DNA of 64,000 nucleotides, from assembly GCA_039881045.1 (NCBI GenBank), contig JAYWVB010000069.1, forward strand, positions 1 to 64,000, written 5' to 3'. Below are positions 35,101 through 45,466 of the stretch, one piece after another. The translations under genes were made by a program, and so were the position numbers. The notes beneath the pieces are model-generated. The model was not told where the DNA came from and did not search any database. It worked only from the letters and a program-made list of their open reading frames with translations. Position 1 is the first letter of the stretch, and the number at the start of each line of letters is the position of its first letter. Source of the stretch: Chaetomium olivaceum. Its lineage: Eukaryota; Ascomycota; Sordariomycetes; Sordariales; Chaetomiaceae.

Positions 35101-38100
35101 AAAGATTTAAATATAAGTAATAAAACTATAAGTAAATATTTAAATTCTGATAAAAACTATAAAGGATATTACTTTTATAGTACGTTAAAAAAAATAGTAA
35201 ATAATATCAAAGAGTAAAGAGTAAGAATCTTTATTTGGCCTCGGTTAGAGTAACGTCTAACATAAACCGTCAAATTGCGGGAACACCTTAAAGCAATTTT
35301 AACCAAACAAATATGGTAACATGATTTGTGGCACGATTAATGACTCGTGGTATGGTAAAATCAAAATTGATGCACGAAAGGAAATAGGCTATCCGCAGCC
35401 AAGCACTAACTGCCCAGTATTAAGGGTAAGGGTGTGCAGTTCATCGACTAAACGGTGGTTGGTAAATAATTTTAATAATTATTTATTTAAGATATAGTCA
35501 GGCCCTATTCGAAAGAATACAGGAGTATTATTTTTATATTTTATTTACCCTGGCATGAAGCAGAGAGGTAAGTGTAAATTACACTATTATATAAGATAAC
35601 TCCGTTAAATGGATAATCTTCAGATTATTTAGGGAGAAGGCCCCTAACTTTACCTGTATTATTTTAAAATAAATGGTTAAAAGGGGAGAAGCGTACCTTG
35701 GACTTCTTCAAGCATTTGTATTTAACAACATTAATAGAATAAAAAGATTTTTTTGCGGTTTAATTAGAGTAGTTTCTTTTTTATTGCAGTTTTATTATAA
35801 TTCCAGTTTTGTTCATATTTTTCATCTTTTTCAAATTCGGATGGTTGTTGCTAATCTACCAATCGGTTTTAGTAGTAAGCGTGTCGCTAGTAATGTTTTT
35901 GTATTAAAACAATGTGTACGTTTCTATTCTACAGTTGCCGAAAGGCTTGATTTAAATGTAGATGCTGTTAAAGATCTTTATACTGATAGATTGGCTCCTG
36001 CTAAACCTTTTACTGATAAAGTTGTACTTTCGGTTTCAAATATTTTAGATGTATCCTTAAGAGCGCAATTCTTTAGCCAGTTAAAAGATAAAGGAGGGGG
36101 TATCTATTTATTTCAGTATAAGCACGATCCTAATGTTTTTTATATAGGTAGAACTACTCAGTTTGTATATAGATTTAGATCTCATATTAATCATAAATTA
36201 TCCGATAAGTTCCATGTTTTTGGTAATTTAGTAGGGTGAGATAACTTTACGGTAAGTATTGTTGAGTTTTGTGAAAAACAAGATTTAGGTCTTAGAGAGA
36301 ATTACTATCTTCAAAAATATCTTCCTTTGTTGAATACTACTTTTAGTTCTAAATTAAGTGATACAGCTATATACGAAACTTTAACTAGTAAATTAAAAGA
36401 AATTAAGTTAAGCAATAGTATATTTTCTAAAGACAAAAAAAGTATTTATAAGGGTGTTGGTATTTATATATATAAGTTATCCCCTTCACATATAGACCCT
36501 GTTTTTGATAAATATTCTAGTTTAAATAAAGCAAGTGAAATGACAAAAATAGCTCGTTCAACTTTGGCTCTATATTTAGATTCTAATGTTCCTTCTGAAG
36601 GTTTATTATTCTATTCTGAGCCTTTAGTAGACTTTGAGTCATCCTTTCAACTAGTTTCTGAATCCTTAGATAATTTTAACATTAGTTCAAACAAATCCAA
36701 AAAAGTTTGGGTTTACACTATTTTTAATAATGAAGTAGAGTTAGTTAATAACGAACCTTTTGATTCTAGAGGTTTAGCAGCTAAATTTTTAAATACATCA
36801 CATAATGTAGTGAGATATTTTATGGATAGTTGAAAAGGTAGAGGGTATAACGGGTATTATTTATTTAGTAATCCTTTGAATCGTGAAGGGTTAGAAAGTT
36901 TACTTGCATTATATCTATCTGACAGTACACCTGGAAAAGTCAAGGTATGAGCATATTGTGCCAATACTTTAGAGTTAATTAACAACTCATTTTTCAATAC
37001 CCTAAAAGAGGCAGGAAACTTTTTTGATATGAAATATACTACTATTGCTAAACATTTAGACACAGAACTTCCTACTAAACAAGGCGGTAGACTTATTTAT
37101 TTATTTTCTCACGAAATAGATAATGAAATGCGTGATCAGCTTAAAAACAAAGATATCACAGTGATTAGTAACACCACCACAGAAATATGGGTATATAAGA
37201 AAAGTAATGGTGAATTTACTTTATTAGACAATAATCAACCTTTCAAGTCTAGATTAGAAGCTACTAAAGCCTTAAAAATTAGCCATAAAACTCTTACTAA
37301 AAAACTTAATACCTATATTCCTTATAACGAATTATACTTTTTTACTTTTCCTAATCCGAGCGAAGCTGGGCTGAGGGATGAGGTAAGTGAAGTGAAAAAA
37401 AAGAAATAATATGATGATATATTATGATATTATGTGACGGTTATAATGAAAATTTAGAGATGGAGAGTGGCCGAGTCGATCTTAGGCGGTCAGGGGTTTG
37501 GGATGGTGGGTAAACTTTCCGCCTACAGTATTTCGTACGACGCCTTCATCTCTGTGTAACCAGCTAGGGATTGATAAATAAAAAAAATCATCTTTTTATT
37601 CGATTTAAATTTAAGCAAGTGCCATAATATAGCGATTTATTTCTAAATACTTATTTTTTCTAGTGTTTAACTGCCACTACCACCTTAGGTGTAGTAGGCA
37701 AGAGGAAATAAAATCCCTGTTTTATGCAAATTTAACTATATGCTGGAAAACCCTTATACGTAAAAGCATCTTATTAAAAACAAAACGATAAGGACAATCA
37801 GCAGGAAACGTTATAATATAATTTTAAAGATTAGACCTTTAAAGAAAAATATTATATTGTAATGGTCCTCAACGACTACACGTTTACATTTACCTAGTCT
37901 AATTACAAGAAAAAAGGTAAATGATGATATAGTCTAAACCATCTCGTAAGAGATGGAATGATAGGTATTTAAATAAATTTCTATCAAATTAATAAGACAT
38001 GTTGCGGATGCGTTAAAACTTTTATTAAAAGAATATGTAGCACCTACGCAAGCTAACATAGTATTATTCTTTTTAGGTCCTGTAATTACATTAATTTTTG

Positions 38101-40992
38101 CCCTTTTAGGTTATGCAGTAATTCCATATGGGCCTGGGTTAACAGTTAATGATTTCAGTCTAGGAATATATATGTTGGCTGTATCTTCTTTAGCTACGTA
38201 TGGTATACTATTAGCGGGGTTTTTTCTTCCAGTCTTTAATTTACATACTAATAATACTCAAGATTATTTATCTCACAAATCCAAGTCAAAATTTGTTTTA
38301 AACTTTCATATCAAAATATCAAAATATCCGAATCTATCTAGATGTTTTATTCACACTAACCAACATCATAATAATAACAACAATAGTAATATGAATAGCG
38401 AAGAGTATATCCAAGAAATTTTTAAAGATAGAGTTGCGCCTGTGATACCCTTCGATCGAAACTTAATAAAAGACTCTTGTTTTAATTATACTGATAAGAT
38501 ATTGAAAGCTAAGTTCCTTAAAGAATGAGGAACCAAAGCTGGAATTTATCTTATAGAATACAAATATAAACAAATTAGTATGTAATATAAAGACTTTAAT
38601 TATATTGAATTTTAGTAACGCACCTTATGTCTCTGCGTATTTGGGATCACGAGTGCTTCGTACGCACGCACTGCGTAGTAGTACTACTTCGTAGTACTTC
38701 GTACTTCGTACTTCGTAGTAAAAGATTTTTTTTGTCTTATTCCCAAAGATTAGAGGCCGGTCCTTTACTGAACATTTTATAAAAATAAGCCCCTTAATTA
38801 CGTAAGTAATTAACGATAAACCGTATGAATTTCAAGAAAAACTTATATTAAGTTTATTTGAAGCGAAGCCAAGATGTAAATCTTGGAACGTTCAACGACT
38901 AGCAGATATAAATTTGCTGCCATGAGTATTCGGGATCTATACTACAAATATCTTCAAAATTATTTGCCTGGTATTATATGGTTTAAGATTTTTATCCTAC
39001 CATAAATAAATATTTAGAGGTACTTTTAATTAAGATAAAAAGTAGATATTATAGATTATAACGTAGTCTGAGCCATATTGTGAAATATGGATTTAATATT
39101 AAACATATTAAGATAACAACCCTGGAAGTGCTAATAGTAAATATGCTTTTTTAGGTTCCTTAAGAAGTACAGCTCAATTGATTAGTTATGAACTGGTATT
39201 AAGTTCAGCTATACTTTTAGTTATTATGTTAACTGGTAACTTGAATCTTACTGTAAACACAGAGTCTCAAAGAGCTATTTGATATGTACTACCTTTATTA
39301 CCTATATTTATTATATTTTTTATAGGATCTGTAGCTGAAACTAATAGAGCTCCTTTTGATTTGGCCGAGGCTAAACACTAATTCATAATTGGACTTGGTC
39401 TCGTTAAAGACCGCTGTATGCTGGAAACTCCAATGCGAAGCATTGGACAATCAGCAGGAAACCAAAGTATTATTTATACAAGTAGGATCCTCAGAGACTA
39501 AACGCGGTCATTAAACATATTGTGTTTAATAAGATATAGTCCAATCCTGTGCGTGAGCACAGGTATAATATATACATACCCAAAGTTAAGACCTTTTATA
39601 TATAAAGTATCTAGAGTAAAATATGCACATTTGACCAATCCCCTTTTTTTTTTTTTTTTTTTAAAAAGGGGATGGAAATTACTGCTTACTTCGTAGCACA
39701 CGTCATGTTTACCATCATCACTACCTTCACCAATGGATGTAATCCATTGATTAGATAATAATGATATTGTTCTATCTTACCGTGAATTATTAAAGAATAA
39801 AGGGGGTATTTATTGTTTTCTTAATACTGTCAAAAGTAAACGATACGTAGGTAGCGCTAAAGATTTATATATAAGACTTATTGAACATCTTTCTAATAAA
39901 AAGTCTAATACAGCATTACAAAATGCTATGTTAAAATATGGACTAAATAACTTTAATTTTTGTGTATTTGAATATTTTACATATGATAATAAAATAGTTA
40001 GTCATAAGGCTTTAACTGACTTAGAAACAAGTTACATTGAGAAATATCCCTTTGATAATTTGTATAATTTCATGAAAACGGCTACAAGTCTTCTTGGTTA
40101 TAAACATACAGACGAAGCAAAGTTAAAGATGTTAAAAAGGTTTGAAGATAAATCTAATCACCCTATGTACGGTAAATCACATACTATTGATGCGTGCGCA
40201 AGCTAGTAAATTAATAAGTAAACCTGGAGAACTAAATCCAATGTTTGGTAAAAAACATAGTGAAGCGACTAAAGAGGTTATAAGTAGTAAAATGAGTAAA
40301 CACCCTTATGGTATGGGTATTTATAATTTAAATGATAATTTAATATCTAAGTTTAAAAATAATGCAAAATTAGCTCAACACTTAAATATATCTAGGGTAA
40401 CAGTAGGTAAATATTTAAATTCAGGTCTTGTTTACAATAAAATATATCGTTTTAAAGTAAATAAGAAATAAAGTATATATTTTTAATAAAAATGGAGTCA
40501 GAACTTGTTAGTGGTTTTATGACAGAACATGCTGCAGTAGTTTTTGTATTCTTTTTCTTAGCTGAATACGGAAGTATAGTTTTAATGTGTATACTTACAA
40601 GTATTTTGTTTTTAGGTGGTTATTTATTGATTAATAATTTAGAGATATTTAATATAAATATATTTGATTGTATTCATTTTATTATTATTTATAACCCAAT
40701 CTTTGTAGAAGATTTCAATTTATACTGAAAATATTATTATATTTATACAGAGTATTTTTTAAAAAATTCTATTGTAGATGGATTATTTTATGGATTAAGT
40801 CTAGGGTTAAAAAGTTCGATCTTGATATTCATTTTTATATGAGTAAGAGCTTCTTTCCCTAGAATACGTTTTGATCAATTGATGGCTTTCTGTTGAACAG
40901 TTTTATTACCTATACTGTTCGCTTTAATAGTTTTAATACCTTGTATATTATACAGTTATAATATATTCCCTGTTAATATATCTTTACTATAA
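32152..40992 (+). CDS. nad1: NADH dehydrogenase subunit 1 (5 exons)
   Basis: Core membrane subunit of respiratory complex I, which forms part of the quinone-binding chamber. Exons: 32152-32295, 35694-35717, 38004-38220, 39125-39372, 40495-40992; they join in frame to 376 aa, near the usual fungal length. Conserved blocks are visible: [15 protein letters not shown] in exon 1, YLGLLQAF as the whole 24-nt exon 2, [10 protein letters not shown] at the start of exon 3, [13 protein letters not shown] at the end of exon 4 and [12 protein letters not shown] opening exon 5. The exon 3-4 junction splits a TGA codon read as Trp (t/ga). Exon ends were placed by matching these conserved blocks, so they may be off by a base or two. 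Four group I introns interrupt the gene. Confidence 0.94.
32770..32800. repeat. Poly-A-core palindrome (right copy)
   Basis: TCATCCC, long T run, AAAGGGATGA. It interrupts the NUMOD1-like module reading frame in nad1 intron 1. Confidence 0.65.
33288..33350. repeat. GC-rich cluster in nad1 intron 1
   Basis: Compact GC-rich block with nested inverted repeats (CCTTCCGG and GCGGAAGG; CCTAGGCC) in AT-rich surroundings, like the GC clusters known from fungal mtDNA. Confidence 0.7.
33594..33625. repeat. Poly-A-core palindrome (right copy 2)
   Basis: TCCC, T run, AAAAGGGATGA; same design as 32770-32800 and 39638-39673. Confidence 0.65.
34109..34202. repeat. 7-nt tandem repeat with GC-rich head
   Basis: CTTCGTACGCAC, then a GC-rich segment, then about nine copies of ACTACGT. 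It sits between the GIY-YIG domain and the next module and shifts the frame. The head is shared with 38650-38686 in intron 3. Confidence 0.9.
34678..34714. repeat. 8-nt GC-rich tandem repeat
   Basis: Four copies of CGCTACGC inside a NUMOD1-like module of nad1 intron 1. Confidence 0.85.
35718..37409 (+). CDS. GIY-YIG homing endonuclease with NUMOD1 repeats (nad1 intron 2)
   Basis: Reading frame continuous with nad1 exon 2 (VF after LLQAF) to TAA, about 563 codons with TGA as Trp. An N-terminal stretch of about 120 residues is rich in hydrophobic and basic residues; then RLAPAKPF, the GIY-YIG domain (GGIYLFQYK, then [10 protein letters not shown] with the usual Arg) and its continuation [15 protein letters not shown]-terminal to this are at least three NUMOD1-like DNA-binding modules of the form WVY..NNEV.L.NN.PFDSRG..A..LN.S. 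This is long for the family because of the repeated modules. The frame is complete here; the left copy has a 1-nt frameshift. Probable role: a site-specific nuclease that mobilises the intron. Confidence 0.87.
37455..37562 (+). other. tRNA-like folded segment in nad1 intron 2
   Basis: AGAGATG and CATCTCT form a 7-bp outer stem about 90 nt apart. Inside is a serine-tRNA-like D-arm string (GTGGCCGAGT), then a 7-bp inner stem TAGGCGG/CCGCCTA. No anticodon stem complement is found, so a working tRNA is unlikely. Left copy about 26357-26464. Confidence 0.4.
38221..38585 (+). pseudogene. Truncated GIY-YIG ORF (nad1 intron 3)
   Basis: In frame with exon 3. It shows the start region RVAPVIPF and then [11 protein letters not shown], but ends in TAA within ten residues, so the YIG half and the catalytic Glu region are missing. 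The TACGAAG-core cluster lies 65 nt further on. Truncated in both arms. Confidence 0.78.
38650..38720. repeat. TACGAAG-core repeat cluster in nad1 intron 3
   Basis: Begins CGAGTGCTTCGTACGCACGC, continues with a GC-rich segment and ends in tandem TACTTCG units. The head matches the element at 34109. Confidence 0.8.
39638..39673. repeat. Poly-A-core palindrome in nad1 intron 4
   Basis: ATCCCC, T run, A5, GGGGAT, followed within 20 nt by a TACTTCG-type palindrome (GCTTACTTCGTAGCAC). Confidence 0.7.
39733..40471 (+). pseudogene. GIY-YIG ORF with NUMOD3 and NUMOD1, frameshifted (nad1 intron 4)
   Basis: ATG start, then GGIYCFLN and [14 protein letters not shown] (GIY-YIG domain), [16 protein letters not shown]3-like NHPMYGKSH, then a frameshift near 40190 at a small GC-rich inverted repeat (TGCGTGCGCA). 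The next frame continues [13 protein letters not shown] (NUMOD3) and a NUMOD1-like end ([16 protein letters not shown]) to TAA. The shift is identical in both arms, so it is likely real. The nuclease domain itself is uninterrupted. Confidence 0.82.
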
Positions 40993-41604
40993 TTAATAAA
41001 ACCCTCTTCTTTTTTTATTATTATATAGTTATATCTAATTATAAGAATAATAATAATAATAATTAATTATAAGTGCTTTTTGTAACCTTTAAGGTTGGCA
41101 TAGTTATATAATTATAATTTTATGTTATAGTACTATTATAGCAGTGTAGTGTACTGCTGCTTTGCTTAGCTTTAGCTTGCTACGAAATAAGTAGCAGAAG
41201 TTATGGACTACCTATTATTACTATCTCAAACTGTTAATTATAATAGTATACTGCTATTAATACTAGTAGGTACCTATGTGTTGTTTACTTTTTAAATAAA
41301 ATAATCTCTAGAATACATTGGTTAAATATATGCATACTTCTGCTGCTGACGTAGTAAGCACAGCCCAGCAGCACAATGTACTATTAATAAAGCATAAAAC
41401 CTCTTAGCGAAATTAGTAAAATAGGAGGTATCCCTCTGTAGTCTACGATGTACGAAGTATAAAGTACGGTTATTTGGGTTTTTACTGTTAAAGATGAAGA
41501 CTACCAGATATCAGATGTATTTCAATATCTTCAGCAATTTATCTCTGGTGTGATGTTTTACTGTGGCGAATTAGTGTAAAAGTAAGGGTAGCGACCACGT
41601 CTAG
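40993..41604. other. Spacer between nad1 and nad4
   Basis: 612 nt, AT-rich, with TA-repeats, a TAA microsatellite and small GC-richer palindromes (GCAGCAG, TTCTGCTGCTGACG, TACGAAGTA). No coding frame or RNA gene seen. Confidence 0.6.
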
Positions 41605-44548
41605 GTGTCTTTATTATATGTTTTGCTAATTATACCTATAATAGGTATATTTTTAATCTCTACAATACATAGTTTTTATCCTGCAACAGTACCGATGGTA
41701 AAATCTATGGATAAGGGAGAGAACGCCCGTCAAGATAAAAGGTTTATAGATTTTTCAAAGGGAAATGGTTTAAATGCAGATAATAAAGAATATTCTTTTT
41801 TTGATGTAAGTTATTATAAGAAAATCGCTTTTATAACTACTATACTAAATCTAATTGTATCATTAATAATATATATGTTGTTCGACTTTAGCAATAATCA
41901 ATTTCAATTTATACAAGAAAATTTGGATTTAAGTTTTTATGATATATATTTAGGAGTGGATGGTCTTTCAATATACTTTGTTTTATTAACTACAATAATA
42001 ATGCCTATAGCGTTAGTATCTAATTGAAACTCAATAGTAAACAATATAAAATCATACTTAATAATCATATTGCTCTTAGAAACTCTATTATTAGCAGTGT
42101 TTTTAGTGTTAGATGTACTATTATTTTATATATTTTTTGAAAGTATATTACCACCTTTATTTATATTAATTGGTTTATTTGGATCAAGTAATAAAGTAAG
42201 AGCTAGTTTCTACATATTTTTATATACATTTTCCCGAAAGTGTAAAAGAGCCAAATTCCGGGCAAGCCTTAAAGCTTTAGTAACCAAGTACATAAAGGAA
42301 ACTTTTTATATGGCCTGATTAATGACTCAGGGTATGGTAATATCACTAAAGATGAAGAACAATTTGTTCATGAAATGGGTAATCGCGGATCTAAATCATT
42401 CTTGGTTTAAAGTCAAGTGTATACAGACTATAAACTTAAAGGGTGTAAAAGAGCAACGAGTAGATGGTTCTTCGAATTCTAGAATTTTAGATTTCGTAAG
42501 GTGTACTCTAGTCGCAGGTAAACCTGTTTTTGAGAGAAAAATTCATTCATCTCGTTATAATAATATAATTGCAAATAGTAACTTTAAAAGATCATTGCAC
42601 ACAACCTACATAAACAAGTTGGAAGCTAAAACTAATTTAGATCCCTGATTTATTACAGGGTTAGTTGATGCAGAAGGATCTTTTATGTTAGGTTTTTTTA
42701 AAAGTGATACGTATAGAATGGGTTATCAAATCCAAGCTATTTTTAAAATTGCTTTACATAGTAAAGATTTAGATTTACTATCTCAAATTCAAAAATTTTT
42801 TGGGTTTGGTAAAATCACCAAACACGGAGAAACTTCTTCACAATATACAGTTAAATCTTTAAAAGATTTAAAAACAATCATTGCTCATTTTGATAATTAT
42901 CCATTATTAGGTCAAAAATGAGCAGATTATACTCTTTTTAAAAGTGCTGTTCAATTAATTAAGGATAAAGAACATTTAAATAAACAAGGGTTTAATAAAT
43001 TACTTTGTATTAGAGATTCTATGAATTTAGGTTTATCAGAAGAATTGAAATTAAATTTCCCTGATATCCAGCCTGTACCTGGGCCATTAGTTCCTAAAAT
43101 TAATAATATAAATCCTAATTGAATCGCAGGTTTAACTAGTGGTGACGGATGTTTTCATATTTCTATACGTAACTCTCCTACAACTAAATGGGGTAAATCC
43201 GTAGTGTTAAAATTTCATATTGTTCAACATAGCAAAGATATTGAACTAATGGAAATGTTAATATCCACTCTTAGGTGTGGTAGAATTGAATTAAGGTTAA
43301 ACCAATCCGCTGTATATTTTGTTGTAACAAACTTTAAAGATGTTTTTGAAAAAATTATACCACTATTTAATAAATATCCGATTAAAGGTGTTAAAGCTTT
43401 AGACTTTGCGGATTTTAAAAAAGTATTGGGTTTAATGCACAATAAAGAACATTTAACAGAACAAGGTTTGTCTAAAATTCAATCTATCAAGTTAAGTATG
43501 AATTCCTACAGAAAAAATTAATATTATTATAATTGCTGGTTAGCCAGTATGAATTGAAGTAACTCAAAATTAAAGAAAACGCAGTTATGCGAACGTATTC
43601 GGATCTTTATTTTTATTATTATCTATATTAACGATGTCTTCAATAATGGGTACAACTTATTTCGACGTTTTATTCAAAAGTAGTTTTGAATATACTACTC
43701 AAATATTTTTATTTTGCGGTATATTTATTGCTTTTGCAGTAAAAACTCCGGTCTGAGGACTACAAAGTTGATTATTAAGGGCCCATGTTGAGTCTCCTCT
43801 AGGTGGAAGTATAATATTAGCTGCGGTTGTTCTTAAGCTAAGTTTATACGGAATATTCAGATTAATGCTTCCATTATTACCTAGTATTTCAATTAACTAT
43901 ACTTTCCTAATTTATACTATAGGAGCTATCAGTATTGTTTATGCTAGCATTAGCACTCTTAGAACTACAGATGTAAAAGAGTTAGTTGCATATTCTTCAG
44001 TAGCTCATGCAGCAGTATACTTAATGAGTGCCTTCAGTAATACAATACAAGGAATTGAAGGTAGTATTTTATTAGGATTAGGTCACGGGTTTGTTAGTTC
44101 AGGGTTATTTATATGTGTAGGTGGTATTCTGTACGACCGTTCAGGAACTAGAATTATATCTTTCTACAAGGGAATGACTCAAATGATGCCTCTTTTATCT
44201 ATACTATTCTTTATTCTTTGTTTAGGAAATTGTGCGACTCCATTGACTTTAAATTTCGTAGGAGAGTTTATGTCCCTATACGGTATATTCGAAAGATTAC
44301 CAGTGTTAGGTGCGATCGCTTGTTCTTCTATAATATTTTCTGCAGCTTACACTATTTACATGTTTAACAGAATCATGTTTGGTGGTTCATTTAGTAAATT
44401 CTTTGAAGAAAGTATAGCTGATGTAACTAAAAGAGAATTTTTCATATTATTAACTTTAGTTGCTTTTACTATAATATTTGGTATATATCCTTCTTTTATT
44501 CTAGATGGTTTACATTACTATGTATCAAGTTTATTGTACAATATTTAA
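41605..44548 (+). CDS. nad4: NADH dehydrogenase subunit 4 (2 exons)
   Basis: Proton-pumping membrane subunit of complex I. Exons 41605-42231 and 43598-44548 join to 525 aa. Typical blocks: LGVDGLSIYFVLLTT in exon 1; AFAVKTPVWGLQSWLLRAHVE, LGLGHGFVSSGLF and NFVGEF in exon 2. The start is taken as GTG at 41605, because TAG lies just upstream in frame and no ATG precedes the conserved hydrophobic N terminus; this is plausible in mitochondria but unproven. The junction is placed so that FLYTF joins FGSLF. TGA codes for Trp at several positions. Confidence 0.94.
42232..43521 (+). CDS. LAGLIDADG endonuclease (nad4 intron)
   Basis: Frame continuous with exon 1 to TAA, with TGA as Trp. Motifs: FITGLVDAEGSF (about residue 143) and WIAGLTSGDGCF (about residue 300). 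In the second, the catalytic-type Asp is kept (SGDG). The first 140 residues overlap the ribozyme core and have no domain. Repeated halves (LLSQIQKFFGFGKI and MLISTLRCGRIEL) show the two-domain fold. Intact in both arms. Confidence 0.87.
42232..43597 (+). mobile_element. Group I intron of nad4
   Basis: Inserted in the conserved FYT/FGS region. Core-like blocks (CCAAATTCCGGG, AATGACTCAGGGTATGG, AGACTATAAACTT) appear right after exon 1, within the ORF, so ORF and ribozyme overlap. Left copy 20325-21686. Confidence 0.8.
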
Positions 44549-45028
44549 ACAAAATATAAATTATATATTAAATAAATATGCCACTATGCTATAGATCCCT
44601 TGTATTATACTCTTTACATTTCTTAACGGTACTACATAGTACATAATACTGAAATTATATATCTAGTCCCTAAAATCAAGTTTACTTATTAAATCCTGAC
44701 AAAAGGTACTATAAATTTATTCCCCCCCCCCCTAAACCCCATCATTTAGAATATTTAATAAACAATTTTAAGCGGAGGCTAGCTGAGGCCAGTCGAGGCT
44801 GCTCTTTGTTTTATCAATTAAAGGAAAGATTTTAAAGCACATCTAAACTTGACGTTTGTAAAGTTAGATCGTCTGCACTTAAGCCTAATCTACCAACATG
44901 TTCTGAAGGTTATCTCTATGTATGATGGGATTCTAGGCTTATTTGTTATGTACTTAATGTGAATATTGGTTCGTAGGTTCGATACCGTTCCTTGTTTTTA
45001 TTCTCTTTTTTGCTTTGTTAGAAAAATA
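44549..45028. other. Spacer between nad4 and atp8
   Basis: 480 nt. Holds a C run of about ten near 44722-44732 and a GC-richer stretch with AGCTGAGGCCAG. A T-arm-like GGTTCGATACC occurs at about 44975, but no matching acceptor or anticodon arm was found. The atp8 frame is open from 44966. Confidence 0.55.
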
Positions 45029-45196
45029 ATGCCTCAATTAGTTCCCTTTTTTTTTGTAAATGAAATAACTTTTACTTTTGTTATAATTGCTCTAACTGTT
45101 TATATTTTATCTAAATATATTTTACCTAGATTTGTTCGTTTATTTTTATCTCGTACTTTTATATCCAAACTTTTAGATAGTTCTATAAACAAGTAG
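45029..45196 (+). CDS. atp8: ATP synthase subunit 8
   Basis: 55 aa, starting MPQLVPFFF as in fungal ATP8 (MPQL motif), followed by one membrane helix and a basic C-terminal part (PRFVRLFLSRTF). Part of the Fo stator region. The frame extends upstream to 44966, but the MPQL start is preferred by family convention. It lies 270 nt upstream of atp6, the usual pairing. Confidence 0.94.
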   Translation: MPQLVPFFFVNEITFTFVIIALTVYILSKYILPRFVRLFLSRTFISKLLDSSINK

Positions 45197-45466
45197 GAGT
45201 ACGGTATACAGGGTATGAACGTTAAATAATCAGTCTAAAAGCCGGATCTTCACCTTTCGTAGATGAATCCTGATTCGGATTACAGATATATACTATAAAT
45301 ATAATTCGGAATTCCCTTTATAAGAAAAAGAAAAAAAGAAAAGATAATATTTAATGTATAGAATGATCAAGGTTTAATAGGATATTTTTCACATATTTGT
45401 CTAAGGATAATAACCTTATCATCCTTAAGGATTTTTTAAGATCTAATATAAAAAAAGTTTAATAAT

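Larger units (their letters stand above)
32296..35217 (+). pseudogene. GIY-YIG endonuclease remains with a NUMOD1-like array
   Basis: The frame leaves nad1 exon 1 and soon breaks. Pieces follow in order: an N-terminal segment with RIAPVIPF (about 32450), NUMOD1-like modules (WVY...KPFSS...[10 protein letters not shown] near 32600; then 32890-33070 and 33110-33210), a second RKAPVIPF start (33700), a GIY-YIG domain (GIYMFFYK and YYIGRAKDF, 33805-34070), and further modules at 34270-34430, 34520-34640, 34770-34930 and 35010-35210. Small palindromes and minisatellites sit at most of the breaks. Two HEG-type starts suggest a fusion or nested insertion of two related elements. Not functional as it stands in either arm. 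Confidence 0.75.
32296..35693 (+). mobile_element. Group I intron 1 of nad1 (3.4 kb, composite)
   Basis: Lies between exon 1 and the 24-nt exon 2. The ribozyme core is at about 35255-35530: a P-like TCAAATTGCGGGA, a Q-like ATCCGCAGCC, an R-like GTTCATCGACTAAACGG and an S-like AAGATATAGTC. The 2.9 kb before the core hold broken GIY-YIG and NUMOD1 pieces. Left copy 28228-31622. Confidence 0.88.
35718..38003 (+). mobile_element. Group I intron 2 of nad1
   Basis: Follows the 24-nt exon. The core lies 3' of the ORF at about 37738-37935 (AATCAGCAGGAAAC, TCCTCAACGACTACACG, ATATAGTC). Left copy 25918-28203. Confidence 0.87.
38221..39124 (+). mobile_element. Group I intron 3 of nad1
   Basis: Carries a truncated GIY-YIG ORF and a TACGAAG-core repeat cluster. 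The ribozyme elements are less clear than in introns 1, 2 and 4; the part after 38770 is the likely core. Left copy 24794-25697. Confidence 0.75.
39373..40494 (+). mobile_element. Group I intron 4 of nad1
   Basis: The core is at the 5' end: AATCAGCAGGAAACC, TCCTCAGAGACTAAACGCG and AAGATATAGTCC (about 39410-39545); the ORF follows it. Left copy 23424-24545. Confidence 0.87.

Noticed and set aside
37455..37562. Functional tRNA-Ser in nad1 intron 2
   Set aside because: The D arm looks right, but there is no complementary anticodon stem and the acceptor-to-D spacing is too long; kept only as a tRNA-like fold.
44900..45000. Possible tRNA before atp8 (GGTTCGATACC resembles a T arm)
   Set aside because: No matching acceptor strand or anticodon stem could be found at the right distance.
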